Assembly: GCF_014203855.1 (NCBI RefSeq) | Contig: NZ_JACHJV010000001.1 | Coordinates: 248,001 to 312,000, forward strand | From: Kitasatospora kifunensis | GTDB lineage: Bacteria > Actinomycetota > Actinomycetes > Streptomycetales > Streptomycetaceae | Length of the DNA: 64,000 nucleotides | Direction of reading: 5' to 3' | In this document: one piece after another, positions 16,091 through 24,067 of the stretch | Layout of the letters: each line of letters starts with the position of its first letter | Numbering within the stretch: position 1 is the stretch's first letter | Made by a program: the position numbers and the translations under genes | The notes under the pieces: generated by a model | What the model was told of the DNA's origin: nothing | Databases searched by the model: none | Seen by the model: only the letters and a program-made list of their open reading frames with translations

Positions 16091-16647
16091 GATCCCGCCG
16101 CGGAATCAGCGCAATCAGCGGAGTCAACGGAGTCGGCGGAGTCGGCGGGAACCTTGAAGCGCAAGCGGGACTTGGCGGCCGACACGGCCGGTGGATGCTG
16201 CTCGACCCGGTGGACGGCCCCGCCGGCGACCTCGGCGGCCAGCGCCGGCCACAGGCGAGCGGCCGGTCCGTTGTGATGGAGGTAGGAGAGCGTCCACGTT
16301 CCCGGGTGCCGCTGGAACAGCAGGCGCGCGGCAGCCGCGGCCACGCCCCGGCGCCGGTGCCCTCGCGCGACGAAGAACTCGCTGAGGTTCCAGGCGCCCT
16401 CGTCCCCCTCGATGTCACAGCGAGCCAGCGCGAATCCGGCCAGCCGGCCGCCCACCCGGATCAGGTACGCCTCGCGGGTCGGGCGGGTGAAGTAGGAGTC
16501 CAGCCAGGGGTAGTCGAAGGTGCCCTGCGCGGACAGCTCCGTCAGCTCGGTGGCTTCCAGCTCGGAGAAGTCGTGCAGATAGAGCTGCATGAGGTTCGCC
16601 AGTACGAGCCTGTCCTCGGCGGTGACGGCGATCAGTTCGAGATCCAT
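15997..16647 (-). CDS. GNAT-family N-acetyltransferase
   Basis: 216 residues. The acetyl-CoA-binding motif EFFVARGHRRRGVAAAAARLLFQ (motif A, R/Q-x-x-G-x-A) and the preceding VGGRLAGFALARC strand define a GNAT enzyme. The C-terminal 55 residues are a Ser/Ala/Asp-rich tail partly encoded by a 9-bp tandem repeat and partly by sequence shared with the convergent gene. This suggests read-through extension of an ancestral stop. Acceptor substrate unknown. Confidence 0.8.
   Translation of the reverse strand: MDLELIAVTAEDRLVLANLMQLYLHDFSELEATELTELSAQGTFDYPWLDSYFTRPTREAYLIRVGGRLAGFALARCDIEGDEGAWNLSEFFVARGHRRRGVAAAAARLLFQRHPGTWTLSYLHHNGPAARLWPALAAEVAGGAVHRVEQHPPAVSAAKSRLRFKVPADSADSVDSADCADSAAGSQTSSSSAASQNGSTPRVPKPPKPMRIHRAQ
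16101..16145. repeat. 5 x 9-bp in-frame tandem repeat
   Basis: Five 9-bp units (CGGAATCAG to CGGAGTCGG) encode ADS-ADS-VDS-ADC-ADS in the GNAT tail on the minus strand. Confidence 0.8.
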
Positions 16648-16964
16648 GCGTTCACGGTGCCGGTCCGGCGGCCCGGGGGGAAGCCGCCGGGAGCCGGCGG
16701 GAGCCAGCGGAGGCCCGCGGAGTGCTCCAGGTCACGCTCAGGCCTCGCGGCCCGGCCGGAATTCCCACGAGCTTTCAGCGGTTGTGGCCTCCTGCTGCTC
16801 GGGCCAGGTCAGCCCAACAGGGCCATCACCAGGCCGCGCTGGCGACACGGGGGCCGCAACGTCACCCGAACAGCGCCTCGGTTACCGCGCCGGGGCGCCG
16901 CTGACAGGGCAAGCTGGCACGTATCATCTCTCCCGATCCCGCCACCTGACGAGAAGGCACTGCT
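16648..16964. other. 317-bp intergenic region between divergent genes
   Basis: Holds the upstream regions of the GNAT and DUF4193 genes. GCC/GGC-rich short palindromes fill the left half. A promoter-like CTGACA/TATCAT pair lies at 16901-16927. I see no gene in it. Confidence 0.6.
16901..16927 (+). promoter_or_regulatory. candidate promoter of DUF4193 gene
   Basis: CTGACA (5 of 6 to TTGACA), 15 bp, TATCAT (5 of 6 to TATAAT), 38 bp upstream of the TTG start. The fit suggests a housekeeping-sigma promoter, with a slightly short spacer. Confidence 0.5.
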
Positions 16965-17273
16965 TTGGCAACCGACTACGACGCCCCGCGTACCAGCGGC
17001 GACGACTCGAACGACGACAGCATCGAGGAGCTGAAGGGCCGCCGCGACAACAAGGCCGGCGCGTCGGTCGACATCGACGAGACCGAGGCCGCCGAGGGCA
17101 TGGAGCTCCCCGGCGCCGACCTGTCCGGTGAGGAGCTCACCGTCCGGGTCATCCCGCTGCAGCAGGACGAGTTCACCTGCATGACCTGCTTCCTGGTCCA
17201 CCACCGCACTCAACTCGCCGGGGAGGACAAGAACGGTCAGCCCATCTGCCGGGACTGCGCGTCCACGTCCTGA
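16965..17273 (+). CDS. DUF4193 zinc-ribbon protein
   Basis: 102 residues from a TTG start with GAGAAGG 7 bp upstream. The sequence MATDYDAPR..., SIEELKGRRDNKAG, the acidic DIDETEAAEGMELPGADLS and the C-terminal CMTCFLVHHRTQLA...CRDC are diagnostic of DUF4193, a small, highly conserved actinobacterial protein. The two CxxC pairs should bind zinc. Its role is not established. Own promoter and a 12-bp-stem terminator make it monocistronic. Confidence 0.92.
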   Translation: MATDYDAPRTSGDDSNDDSIEELKGRRDNKAGASVDIDETEAAEGMELPGADLSGEELTVRVIPLQQDEFTCMTCFLVHHRTQLAGEDKNGQPICRDCASTS

Positions 17274-17338
17274 GCTGCGGCAACAGGGGGGCGTCGCGAG
17301 CGCGGCGCAGTCTGGCACCAGTCTTCGGGCGCCCCGGG

Positions 17339-17367
17339 CGTCGCCGTCGCTCACCGCGACGGCGACG
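17339..17367 (+). terminator. perfect 12-bp hairpin after DUF4193 gene
   Basis: CGTCGCCGTCGC and GCGACGGCGACG around a TCACC loop, about 65 bp beyond the stop. Confidence 0.75.
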
Positions 17368-17516
17368 GCCCCAGCAGCCGACAGCCGGCACCGCACTGCG
17401 GCGCTCGCTCCAGTGGCGGCCCGCCAGCGGTGTGATTCTGATCTCCACCGCGAGGCTTTGAGCGCCCGTCAGGTGACGTAACGTCGGCTCGGCCGACTTC
17501 TGGCGGGGCCCTCGGG

Positions 17517-17566
17517 CCAGCGCACGATCAGCCAGTGCACGGCGGTCAACCAGTGCACGATCAAGC
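17517..17566. repeat. three imperfect direct repeats
   Basis: CCAGCGCACGATCAG, CCAGTGCACGGCGGTCAAC and CCAGTGCACGATCAAGC follow each other just downstream of the VOC gene stop. Non-coding; no function apparent. Confidence 0.5.
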
Positions 17567-17571
17567 AGACC

Positions 17572-18015
17572 CTAGGACCGGATGTACGGCCGGGTCAGGA
17601 TCTCCATGTTGTGGCCGTCCGGGTCCGCGAAGTACGCGCCGCGGCCGCCGAAGAGGCGGTTGACGTGGCCCGGGTCGGTGTGGGCAGGATCGGCGTAGTA
17701 GGTGACGCGCAGCGCCTCCAGCCGCGCGATCATGGTGTCGAACTGGTCGTCGGGCACCAGGAACGCGTAGTGCTGCGGCTGGATCGGCTGGTCACTCAGC
17801 TGGTAGTAGTCGAGCGTCACGCCGTTGCCGAGGTCGATGGGCAGGAACGGCCCGAACGGGGCACTGATCTCCAGGCCCAGGACCAGGGCTATGAACTCGG
17901 CCGAGACCTGGCGGTCCTTGGCGCAGACGACGGTGTGGTTGAGCTGGACACCGCTGGCGATGCCGGTGCTGGGCACCTCGTGCGAGCGCTGATCGTCCTG
18001 CTGGTTGTGTGACAT
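17572..18015 (-). CDS. VOC-family (glyoxalase-like) protein
   Basis: 147 residues from ATG 18015 with GAGAGG upstream. A single pair of beta-alpha-beta-beta-beta modules: LNHTVVCAKDRQVSAEFIALVLGLE at the start and YFADPDGHNMEIL at the end, the typical metal-binding Glu/His placement of glyoxalase/bleomycin-resistance/dioxygenase proteins. A Gln/Asp-rich N-terminal stretch of 20 residues precedes the fold. Substrate unknown. Confidence 0.82.
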   Translation of the reverse strand: MSHNQQDDQRSHEVPSTGIASGVQLNHTVVCAKDRQVSAEFIALVLGLEISAPFGPFLPIDLGNGVTLDYYQLSDQPIQPQHYAFLVPDDQFDTMIARLEALRVTYYADPAHTDPGHVNRLFGGRGAYFADPDGHNMEILTRPYIRS

Positions 18016-18277
18016 CTGTGGTACCTCTCCGGGTCGTGGGGTCCGTCGCAACGGGCGCCCGCGCGCGACGCGGCGGGCGGGAAGACGCGGAGAGGGTGTG
18101 GCGGGGCTCTGGCCCGCCTCGCGCTCACGCCGAGGCCGGGCGCCTCACTCGTGCGTGGCCCATGGCCGACCCGGCAGTCATGCAACCGACTCTAGTCCCG
18201 GCCACAGTGACGGGCAACCACCTTTCGGCTGCCCTCAACTGCCGCGCGGAGCCTACGGATGCCGGGTCACCACACCG

Positions 18278-18772
18278 TCAGTCGGCGGTCACCTTGGCGA
18301 TGAACGCGGCGACGTTCGCCATGGTCCGCTCGATCTTCTCCTCCAGGGTGAGCGACTCCTGGAGGCGAGCGCCGCTGCCCGCGTCCTTCTTGCCGCGCAC
18401 GTAGAGCGAGCAGGCGAGGTCGGCACAGAGGTAGGCGCCGACCGAGTTGCCCTGCTTGCCGGCCTTCCCGGCCTTCGGCGCGACCATCAGCGAGACGCCG
18501 CCCGTGTGGGCGGTCAGGCACATCGAGCACAGGCTGCGCCGCATCGGCCGCGCGGCGGCGCTGGGGCTGCGCAGCGCGACGGCCCTCGGCTGGTCGTCCA
18601 GCACGGTGACGAGGTAGGCGCGGTCTGGAGCCTGGGGATCTCGCCAGCCGAGGAAGTCCAGGTCGTCCCATGGGCGTTCGGCCAGGTCACGCGGGACGGA
18701 CAGGCGCTTCGCCTCACCCTTGGTGCAGTTCACGAACGCGGCACGGATCTCTTGCTCAGTCAGTGGCTTCAT
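18278..18772 (-). CDS. FBP-domain (treble-clef zinc finger) protein
   Basis: 164 residues from ATG 18772 (MKPLTEQEIRAAFVNCTKGE). The C-terminal treble clef is visible as RRSLCSMCLTAHTGG and YLCADLACSLYVRGKK. Family members similar to fusidic-acid-type EF-G binders occur widely in actinobacteria. It is divergent from a TetR gene with the palindromic operator in the 71-bp gap, so it is probably under that regulator. Binding to EF-G is inferred from family, not shown here. Confidence 0.78.
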   Translation of the reverse strand: MKPLTEQEIRAAFVNCTKGEAKRLSVPRDLAERPWDDLDFLGWRDPQAPDRAYLVTVLDDQPRAVALRSPSAAARPMRRSLCSMCLTAHTGGVSLMVAPKAGKAGKQGNSVGAYLCADLACSLYVRGKKDAGSGARLQESLTLEEKIERTMANVAAFIAKVTAD

Positions 18773-18785
18773 GAGACGCAGGCTA

Positions 18786-18810
18786 ATTTGCCTAAAGGTC
18801 TTAGGCAAAT
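18786..18810. promoter_or_regulatory. perfect TetR operator
   Basis: ATTTGCCTAA and TTAGGCAAAT, exact complements separated by AGGTC, lie between the divergent FBP and TetR starts. AT-rich, 10-5-10 symmetry, and position over both promoters make it the operator of the adjacent TetR protein. Confidence 0.85.
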
Positions 18811-18843
18811 GTTTAATCTGTTCTGTCGAACGAGAGGCAAGCC

Positions 18844-19413
18844 ATGGCACGCGTAGGACTCACCACGGAACGGCTGACCCAGGCAGGGGCGGAGCTGGCC
18901 GACGAGATCGGCTTCGACCAGGTGACCCTCTCGGAGCTCGCCAGGCGCTTCGACGTCAAGGTCGCGAGCCTGTACTCGCACCTGAAGAACTCGCAGGACC
19001 TCAAGACCAAGATCGCTCTGCTCGCCCTGGAAGAACTCGCCGACCGGGCCGCCGACGCCGTGGCCGGCCGGGCCGGCAAGGACGCCCTGACCGCGCTCGC
19101 GAACGTCTACCGCGACTACGCCCGCGAGCATCCCGGTCGCTACGCCGCGACCCAGCTCAGGCTCGACCCGCAGGCGGCCGCCGCCAGTGCCGGCCTGCGG
19201 CACTCCCAGATGACGCGGGCGATCCTGCGTGGCTACGATCTGGCCGAACCCGACCAGACCCACGCCGTCCGGCTGCTGGGCAGCGTCTTCCACGGCTACG
19301 TCAGCCTGGAGCTGGGAGGCGGGTTCAGCCACAGCGCCCCCGACACCCAGGAAACCTGGTCACGGATCCTGGACGCCCTCGACGCCCTGCTGCGCAACTG
19401 GCCCGCACCCTGA
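18844..19413 (+). CDS. TetR/AcrR regulator, WHG-type C-terminus
   Basis: 189 residues, AGAGG upstream of ATG 18844. The N-terminal helix-turn-helix (LSELARRFDVKVASLYSHLK) is followed by a TetR C-terminal domain of the WHG class. Divergent from the FBP gene across a perfect palindrome, so it is likely autoregulated and controls the FBP gene, and perhaps the downstream SGNH hydrolase, 110 bp away in the same direction. The ligand is unknown. Confidence 0.88.
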   Translation: MARVGLTTERLTQAGAELADEIGFDQVTLSELARRFDVKVASLYSHLKNSQDLKTKIALLALEELADRAADAVAGRAGKDALTALANVYRDYAREHPGRYAATQLRLDPQAAAASAGLRHSQMTRAILRGYDLAEPDQTHAVRLLGSVFHGYVSLELGGGFSHSAPDTQETWSRILDALDALLRNWPAP

Positions 19414-19523
19414 CCCCGGCCCCTGCTCCGACCCGGGACCCGCCCCATCCCGGCCCCATCCCGGCCCCTGCCCCGACCCGGCCCAACACTTCGATCCGAC
19501 ACTTCGATCAACAGGCTGAGGCA

Positions 19524-20726
19524 ATGCACACCACCAAGCACGACTGGATCACCACGCCCATCACCGCGGACATCGTGCGCGGCGCCCTCGAGCTGGAACG
19601 CACCGCGCACGGGGTGCTGCCGCACCGGCTGCCCGCCTGGGCCCGCGCCCAGTGCGCCGACGGACAGCTCGCCATGGTGGAGTCCCAGCCCGCCGGCGTC
19701 CGGCTGGTCTTTCGGACCAGGGCCACCGCCATCGAACTGGACACGCTGCCCACCAAGCGGGTCTACGTGGGTGCCCCGCCGCGCCCGGACGGCGTGTACG
19801 ACCTGCTCGTCGACGGCCGGCTGACCGGCCAGGCCGACGTGACCGGCGGCAACACCCTGACCATCGACATGACCACCGGGACCGCCGACAGCCGGCCCGG
19901 CCCGATCGGCACCCTGCGCTTCACCGACCTGCCCGACGGCGACCTGCCCGACGGCGTCAAGAACGTCGAGCTCTGGCTGCCGCACAACGAGACCACCGAA
20001 CTCGTCGCGCTGCGCACCGACGCCCCCATCGAGCCCGCGCCCGACCTGGGGCACAAGGTCTGGCTGCACCACGGCAGTTCGATCAGCCACGGTTCCGATG
20101 CCGCAAGCCCCAGCACCACCTGGCCCGCCCTGGCCGCCGCGCTCGGCGGTGTGGACCTGATCAACCTGGGCCTGGGCGGCAGTGCCCTGCTCGATCCCTT
20201 CACCGCCCGCACGCTGCGGGACACCGCCGCCGACCTGATCAGCATCAAGATCGGCATCAACCTGGTCAACGCCGACCTGATGCGCCTGCGGGCCTTCTCC
20301 CCCGCCGTCCACGGCTTCCTCGACACCATCCGCGAGGGCCACCCCAACACACCGCTGCTGGTCGTCTCGCCCATCCTGTGCCCGATGCACGAGGACACAC
20401 CCGGTCCCAGCCTCCCGGACTTCGCCGCTCTGAGCGCCGGACAACTCAAGTTCCGGGCCGCGGGCGATCCGGCGGAACGCGCGTTCGGCAAGCTGACCCT
20501 GGGCGTCATCCGGGAGGAGCTGGCCCGGATCGTGGCGCAACGGGCTGCCGAGGACCCGAACTTGCACTACCTGGACGGCCGCGAGCTCTACGGAGAGGCC
20601 GACTTCGCCGAGCTGCCGCTCCCCGACCGGCTCCACCCGGACACCGCCACCCACCGCCGCATCGGCGAACGCTTCGCCGAGCGGGCCTTCACGGCCACCG
20701 GCCCCTTCGCGGACCGCAACGCCTGA
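19524..20726 (+). CDS. SGNH/GDSL-family hydrolase
   Basis: 400 residues. The N-terminal 170 residues form a beta-rich carbohydrate-esterase-like domain. The C-terminal SGNH fold has block [12 protein letters not shown] (nucleophile Ser), block II Gly in LGLGGSA, block III GINLVN in place of GxND, and block [11 protein letters not shown] with the catalytic Asp and His. No signal peptide, so cytoplasmic. It probably deacylates a sugar or lipid. GAGG lies only two bases before the ATG, so the start is slightly uncertain. Two 14-bp repeats follow the stop. Confidence 0.82.
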   Translation: MHTTKHDWITTPITADIVRGALELERTAHGVLPHRLPAWARAQCADGQLAMVESQPAGVRLVFRTRATAIELDTLPTKRVYVGAPPRPDGVYDLLVDGRLTGQADVTGGNTLTIDMTTGTADSRPGPIGTLRFTDLPDGDLPDGVKNVELWLPHNETTELVALRTDAPIEPAPDLGHKVWLHHGSSISHGSDAASPSTTWPALAAALGGVDLINLGLGGSALLDPFTARTLRDTAADLISIKIGINLVNADLMRLRAFSPAVHGFLDTIREGHPNTPLLVVSPILCPMHEDTPGPSLPDFAALSAGQLKFRAAGDPAERAFGKLTLGVIREELARIVAQRAAEDPNLHYLDGRELYGEADFAELPLPDRLHPDTATHRRIGERFAERAFTATGPFADRNA

Positions 20727-20749
20727 TACGCCGACCCTGATACGCCGAC
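20722..20749. repeat. 2 x 14-bp tandem repeat at a stop codon
   Basis: CCTGATACGCCGAC occurs twice in tandem; the first copy contains the SGNH hydrolase stop codon, so the repeat does not change the protein. Confidence 0.8.
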
Positions 20750-20883
20750 CCCGCTGCCGCGAGCACCGCTGCGGCGCTGTGTGGGCGCAGCCGGGTGGCG
20801 GCTACGATCCTGTTGGCCTTTCGATCTACCTGATGTGCTTCGAAGGGCATCAGGGGCCACTACCTCTTTTAAGGAGACGTCAG

Positions 20884-21387
20884 ATGACGAGTGTCACGTT
20901 CCGGGGCAACCCCCTGGCCGTCAGCGGGTCCTTCCCGACCGTCGGCAGCAAGGCGACCGACTTCCAGCTGGTCGCCAAGGACCTCAGCGACGTCACGCTT
21001 GCCGACTACGCCGGCAAGCGGAAGGTCCTCAACATCGTGCCCAGCCTGGACACGGGTACCTGCGCCACCTCGGCCCGCAAGTTCAACGAGGCGGCGTCCG
21101 CCCTGGCCAACACGGTCGTCCTGTGCATCTCCGCCGATCTGCCGTTCGCGGCCTCTCGGTTCTGCTCGGCCGAGGGCCTGGAGAACATCCACACCCTGTC
21201 GACCTTCCGCACCGGCCGGACCTTCGCCGAGGCGTACGGCGTCAACCTCACCGACGGCCCGATGGACGGCCTGACCGCCCGCGCCGTCGTCGTGCTGGAC
21301 GAGAACGACAACGTCCTTCACGCCGAGCTGGTCTCCGAGATCAGCGAGGAGCCCACCTACGACAGCGCGCTCGCCGTCCTGGGCTAA
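20884..21387 (+). CDS. tpx: thiol peroxidase (atypical 2-Cys peroxiredoxin)
   Basis: 167 residues, AAGGAG 7 bp before the ATG. The peroxidatic Cys60 in [11 protein letters not shown] and resolving Cys94 in SRFCSAEG match Tpx. The extra Cys81 is also conserved in the family. It reduces peroxides with electrons from thioredoxin. Monocistronic: an upstream stretch with no gene and a strong downstream hairpin. Regulation is not visible. Confidence 0.95.
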   Translation: MTSVTFRGNPLAVSGSFPTVGSKATDFQLVAKDLSDVTLADYAGKRKVLNIVPSLDTGTCATSARKFNEAASALANTVVLCISADLPFAASRFCSAEGLENIHTLSTFRTGRTFAEAYGVNLTDGPMDGLTARAVVVLDENDNVLHAELVSEISEEPTYDSALAVLG

Positions 21388-21396
21388 GGGTCTCCC

Positions 21397-21437
21397 GCCT
21401 CCGCCTCCGGCACGCAGCCCGCGCCGGAGGCGGAGGC
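21397..21437 (+). terminator. perfect 15-bp hairpin after tpx
   Basis: GCCTCCGCCTCCGGC (21397-21411) pairs with GCCGGAGGCGGAGGC (21423-21437), 9 bp beyond the tpx stop. Confidence 0.85.
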
Positions 21438-21532
21438 AGCGTGGTGAGCGCATCGGCCCAGCGACCGGTCTCGGTCGTCAAGAGTGGGTCGCTAGGCTGA
21501 GCGGACTGTCACCCCGGGAGGACACCGTCCGC

Positions 21533-22261
21533 ATGGCCAAGAAATCCGCCGCAGCGCGCACCGCGACGCGCCCGGCACTGCTGAAACTGACCGGGGTGAG
21601 CCGCTCCTACGGCGACCGCGAGGTCCTGCACCCGGTGGACCTCGCCCTGGCTGCCGGTGAGTGCGTCGCGCTGCTGGGGCACAACGGCTCCGGCAAGTCG
21701 ACCCTGCTGCGGGTGGCGGCCGGCCGCGACCTGCCGACCAAGGGCACGGTCCGCTTCGACGGGCTGCCGATGGACGAGAACGACCCGCGCATCCGGGCCC
21801 GGGTCGCGGTGGTCGGCGACACGGTCGCGCACTACCCCGACCTGACGGTGCGCGAACACCTGCTGCTGGTCGCGGTCGCGCACGGCGTGGCCGACGCCCG
21901 CAACTGGGTCGAGCAGGTGCTGGCGGACCGGATGCTCACCGAGCGGGCCGACGCGCTGCCCTCCGCGCTCTCCTCGGGGCAGTTGCAGGCGCTGCTGCTG
22001 GCCTGTGCCCTGGTGCGCCCGCGCGATCTGCTGCTGCTCGACGAGCCGGAGCAGCGCCTGGACCCGCAGGCCCGCCAGCGGCTCGCCGACCTGCTCCGGG
22101 GCGAGCTGGCGGACGGCGTGGCGGTCCTGCTGGTCACCCACCACACCGACCTGGCACGGGAGTTGGCGCACCGGGTGGTGGTCCTGGAGGACGGCCGGAT
22201 CGTGGCCGAGGGCGCGCCGGGCGAGGTCCTGGACCGGGGCGACGCGGTCGGTGCCCGGTGA
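21533..22261 (+). CDS. ABC transporter ATP-binding subunit
   Basis: 242 residues. Walker A GHNGSGKSTLL, a shortened signature LSSGQLQAL (normally LSGGQ, Gly to Ser), and Walker B LLLLDEPEQRLD are present, with an H-loop VTHHTDL. Its GTGA stop/start overlap with the membrane gene shows translational coupling. Together they form an exporter. GGGAGG lies 10 bp upstream of the ATG. Confidence 0.9.
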   Translation: MAKKSAAARTATRPALLKLTGVSRSYGDREVLHPVDLALAAGECVALLGHNGSGKSTLLRVAAGRDLPTKGTVRFDGLPMDENDPRIRARVAVVGDTVAHYPDLTVREHLLLVAVAHGVADARNWVEQVLADRMLTERADALPSALSSGQLQALLLACALVRPRDLLLLDEPEQRLDPQARQRLADLLRGELADGVAVLLVTHHTDLARELAHRVVVLEDGRIVAEGAPGEVLDRGDAVGAR

Positions 22262-24000
22262 CGGAGTCGGACCTGCGGGCGCAGGAAGCACGGAGCGAAG
22301 AGCCGCGCAGAGCCGAGGACGACCGGGGCGCCGCCGTCGAGGAGTGGAGCGACGATGACGACTGGACCGTCGAGACGCTCGCCCTGTTGCGCGCGCTGCG
22401 GGCGCCCTACCGGCTGAACCGGGCCAAGCAGCTCGGCTTCGCGCTCTACTGCGTGCTGCTCCTGCTGGTCATCTGGGGCGGGGTGCCGAGTCTGGGGCTC
22501 TTCCTGCAGGCCTCGATGGGCGCCGACTACACCGGCCACGGCGGCGATCTGCTGGCCGCCATGCCCAGCGGCATCGCCGCCGTCGGACTGGCCTTCGTGC
22601 TGCTCGCGGTCCGCGACGGGCTGTGGCGCGGACCGGTGGTGCCGCCGCGGGCGGCGACCGACTGGCTGCTCGCCCACCCGGTGCGCCCGCGCCCGGTGCT
22701 GCGGCCGTGGTTCTGGCTCTCCTGCTCTCTCGCGCTGCTGCCCGGCCTGGTGACGGCGGTGGGCGCGATGGTCGCCCAGGGCCTGATGCTGCGGGTCGGG
22801 CTGCCGGCCGCGCTCGGCTGGTGCCTGCTCGGCGGGGCCTGCCTGCCGCTGCTGGCCACCTGCGCCGGGCTGGCGGTGGAGCGCAGCGACGCCGTCGCCC
22901 GCTGGGTGCGGCGGCTCACCCCGGTCGCGACCGTGCTGGTGCTGCTCCTCGCGGCGCAGAGCGGGCTGGCGGTGGCCGGGCACCGGGTGCACTGGCTGGA
23001 GCTGGTGGAGCTGTGGTCGGGGCCGTGGGGCTGGGCCGGGATCGCCGCGCTGGCGCCGACCCGGGGTGCGGTGCCGGGTGGCTGGGTGGCCGCCGCGCTG
23101 CTGGTCGCCAGCACCGTGGGCGGCCTGCTGCTCGCCGACCGGGCCGCCGGGACGGTGCCGCTGGGCCGACTGCGGGAACGGGCCCGGACGGCGGCCGGGG
23201 TGCTGGCCGCGCTGCGCACGGTCGAGCTGCGGGCCGCGCGGCTGGCCGTGAGCGGTGCCTCGGGGAGTGCCCTGCTGCGCCGGGTGCGGCTGCCGATACC
23301 GCGCCGGGCCTGGCTGGTGGTGCCCTGGCGGGACGCGACCGCGCTGCTGCGCTCCCCCGCCCGGCTCGGCCGCGCGGTGCTGCTGGCGGTGCCGGCGCTG
23401 CTCTGTGCCGCGCTGGCGCACGGGATCGGCAGCAAGCCCTCGGTGCCGACCACGGCGGTCGCGCTGGTCTTCGGCTACCTGGCCGTTGCCCAGCTCCTCG
23501 AACCGGCCCGGATCGAGACGGACGACGTGCGCCGGGCCGCCTGGTCGCCCTACCCGTTCGCCTCGCTGATGCTGCGCCATGCGATCGTGCCCACCCTGGC
23601 CGGTGTGCTGATCGCGCTGGTCGGCGCCGTGGCGGGCGCGGTGGCCGGGGCCGGACCGGCCCTGTGGCTCGCGCCGGCCGTGGTGCCGGCGCTGGTGGGG
23701 GCCGGGCTGGTGAACACCTGCCGGGGCGCCATGCGGCGTGACCTGATGTACAAGTCCCCGAGTTCCGGCACCGGCCTGGGCCTGTTCCTCTTCACCGCCT
23801 GGTACGCGGCCGGCCCGGCTGCGGGCGTGCTGGCGCTGACCCTGCCGTTCGCGCAGGCGCTGCGCACGGACACCGCGGCGAACTGCGGCAAGGCGGCCGC
23901 GGTGGGCGTGGTGACGGCGGTCGTGCTGCTGTGGTGGGCGCGGACCAGGGCGACGGAGCTGACCGGGCTGTCCCGGCCTGCGGCGCAGCAGGATCGGTGA
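22258..24000 (+). CDS. ABC exporter membrane subunit
   Basis: 580 residues; about 12-14 hydrophobic spans distributed over two halves (the first ends near residue 300). An acidic N-terminus (EEPRRAEDDRGAAVEEWSDD) precedes the first span. It begins with GTG overlapping the ATPase stop by 4 nt. The layout resembles the large DUF-type permeases found next to Streptomyces ABC ATPases; I am not sure of the exact family. Export of an unknown molecule is the likely role. Confidence 0.75.
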   Translation: MTESDLRAQEARSEEPRRAEDDRGAAVEEWSDDDDWTVETLALLRALRAPYRLNRAKQLGFALYCVLLLLVIWGGVPSLGLFLQASMGADYTGHGGDLLAAMPSGIAAVGLAFVLLAVRDGLWRGPVVPPRAATDWLLAHPVRPRPVLRPWFWLSCSLALLPGLVTAVGAMVAQGLMLRVGLPAALGWCLLGGACLPLLATCAGLAVERSDAVARWVRRLTPVATVLVLLLAAQSGLAVAGHRVHWLELVELWSGPWGWAGIAALAPTRGAVPGGWVAAALLVASTVGGLLLADRAAGTVPLGRLRERARTAAGVLAALRTVELRAARLAVSGASGSALLRRVRLPIPRRAWLVVPWRDATALLRSPARLGRAVLLAVPALLCAALAHGIGSKPSVPTTAVALVFGYLAVAQLLEPARIETDDVRRAAWSPYPFASLMLRHAIVPTLAGVLIALVGAVAGAVAGAGPALWLAPAVVPALVGAGLVNTCRGAMRRDLMYKSPSSGTGLGLFLFTAWYAAGPAAGVLALTLPFAQALRTDTAANCGKAAAVGVVTAVVLLWWARTRATELTGLSRPAAQQDR

Positions 24001-24067
24001 CGAAACCCCCAATCGGCGTCCGCGGATCTTGCACAACTCACCGGCGCGGGCGCTGTTTCGTGGCACC

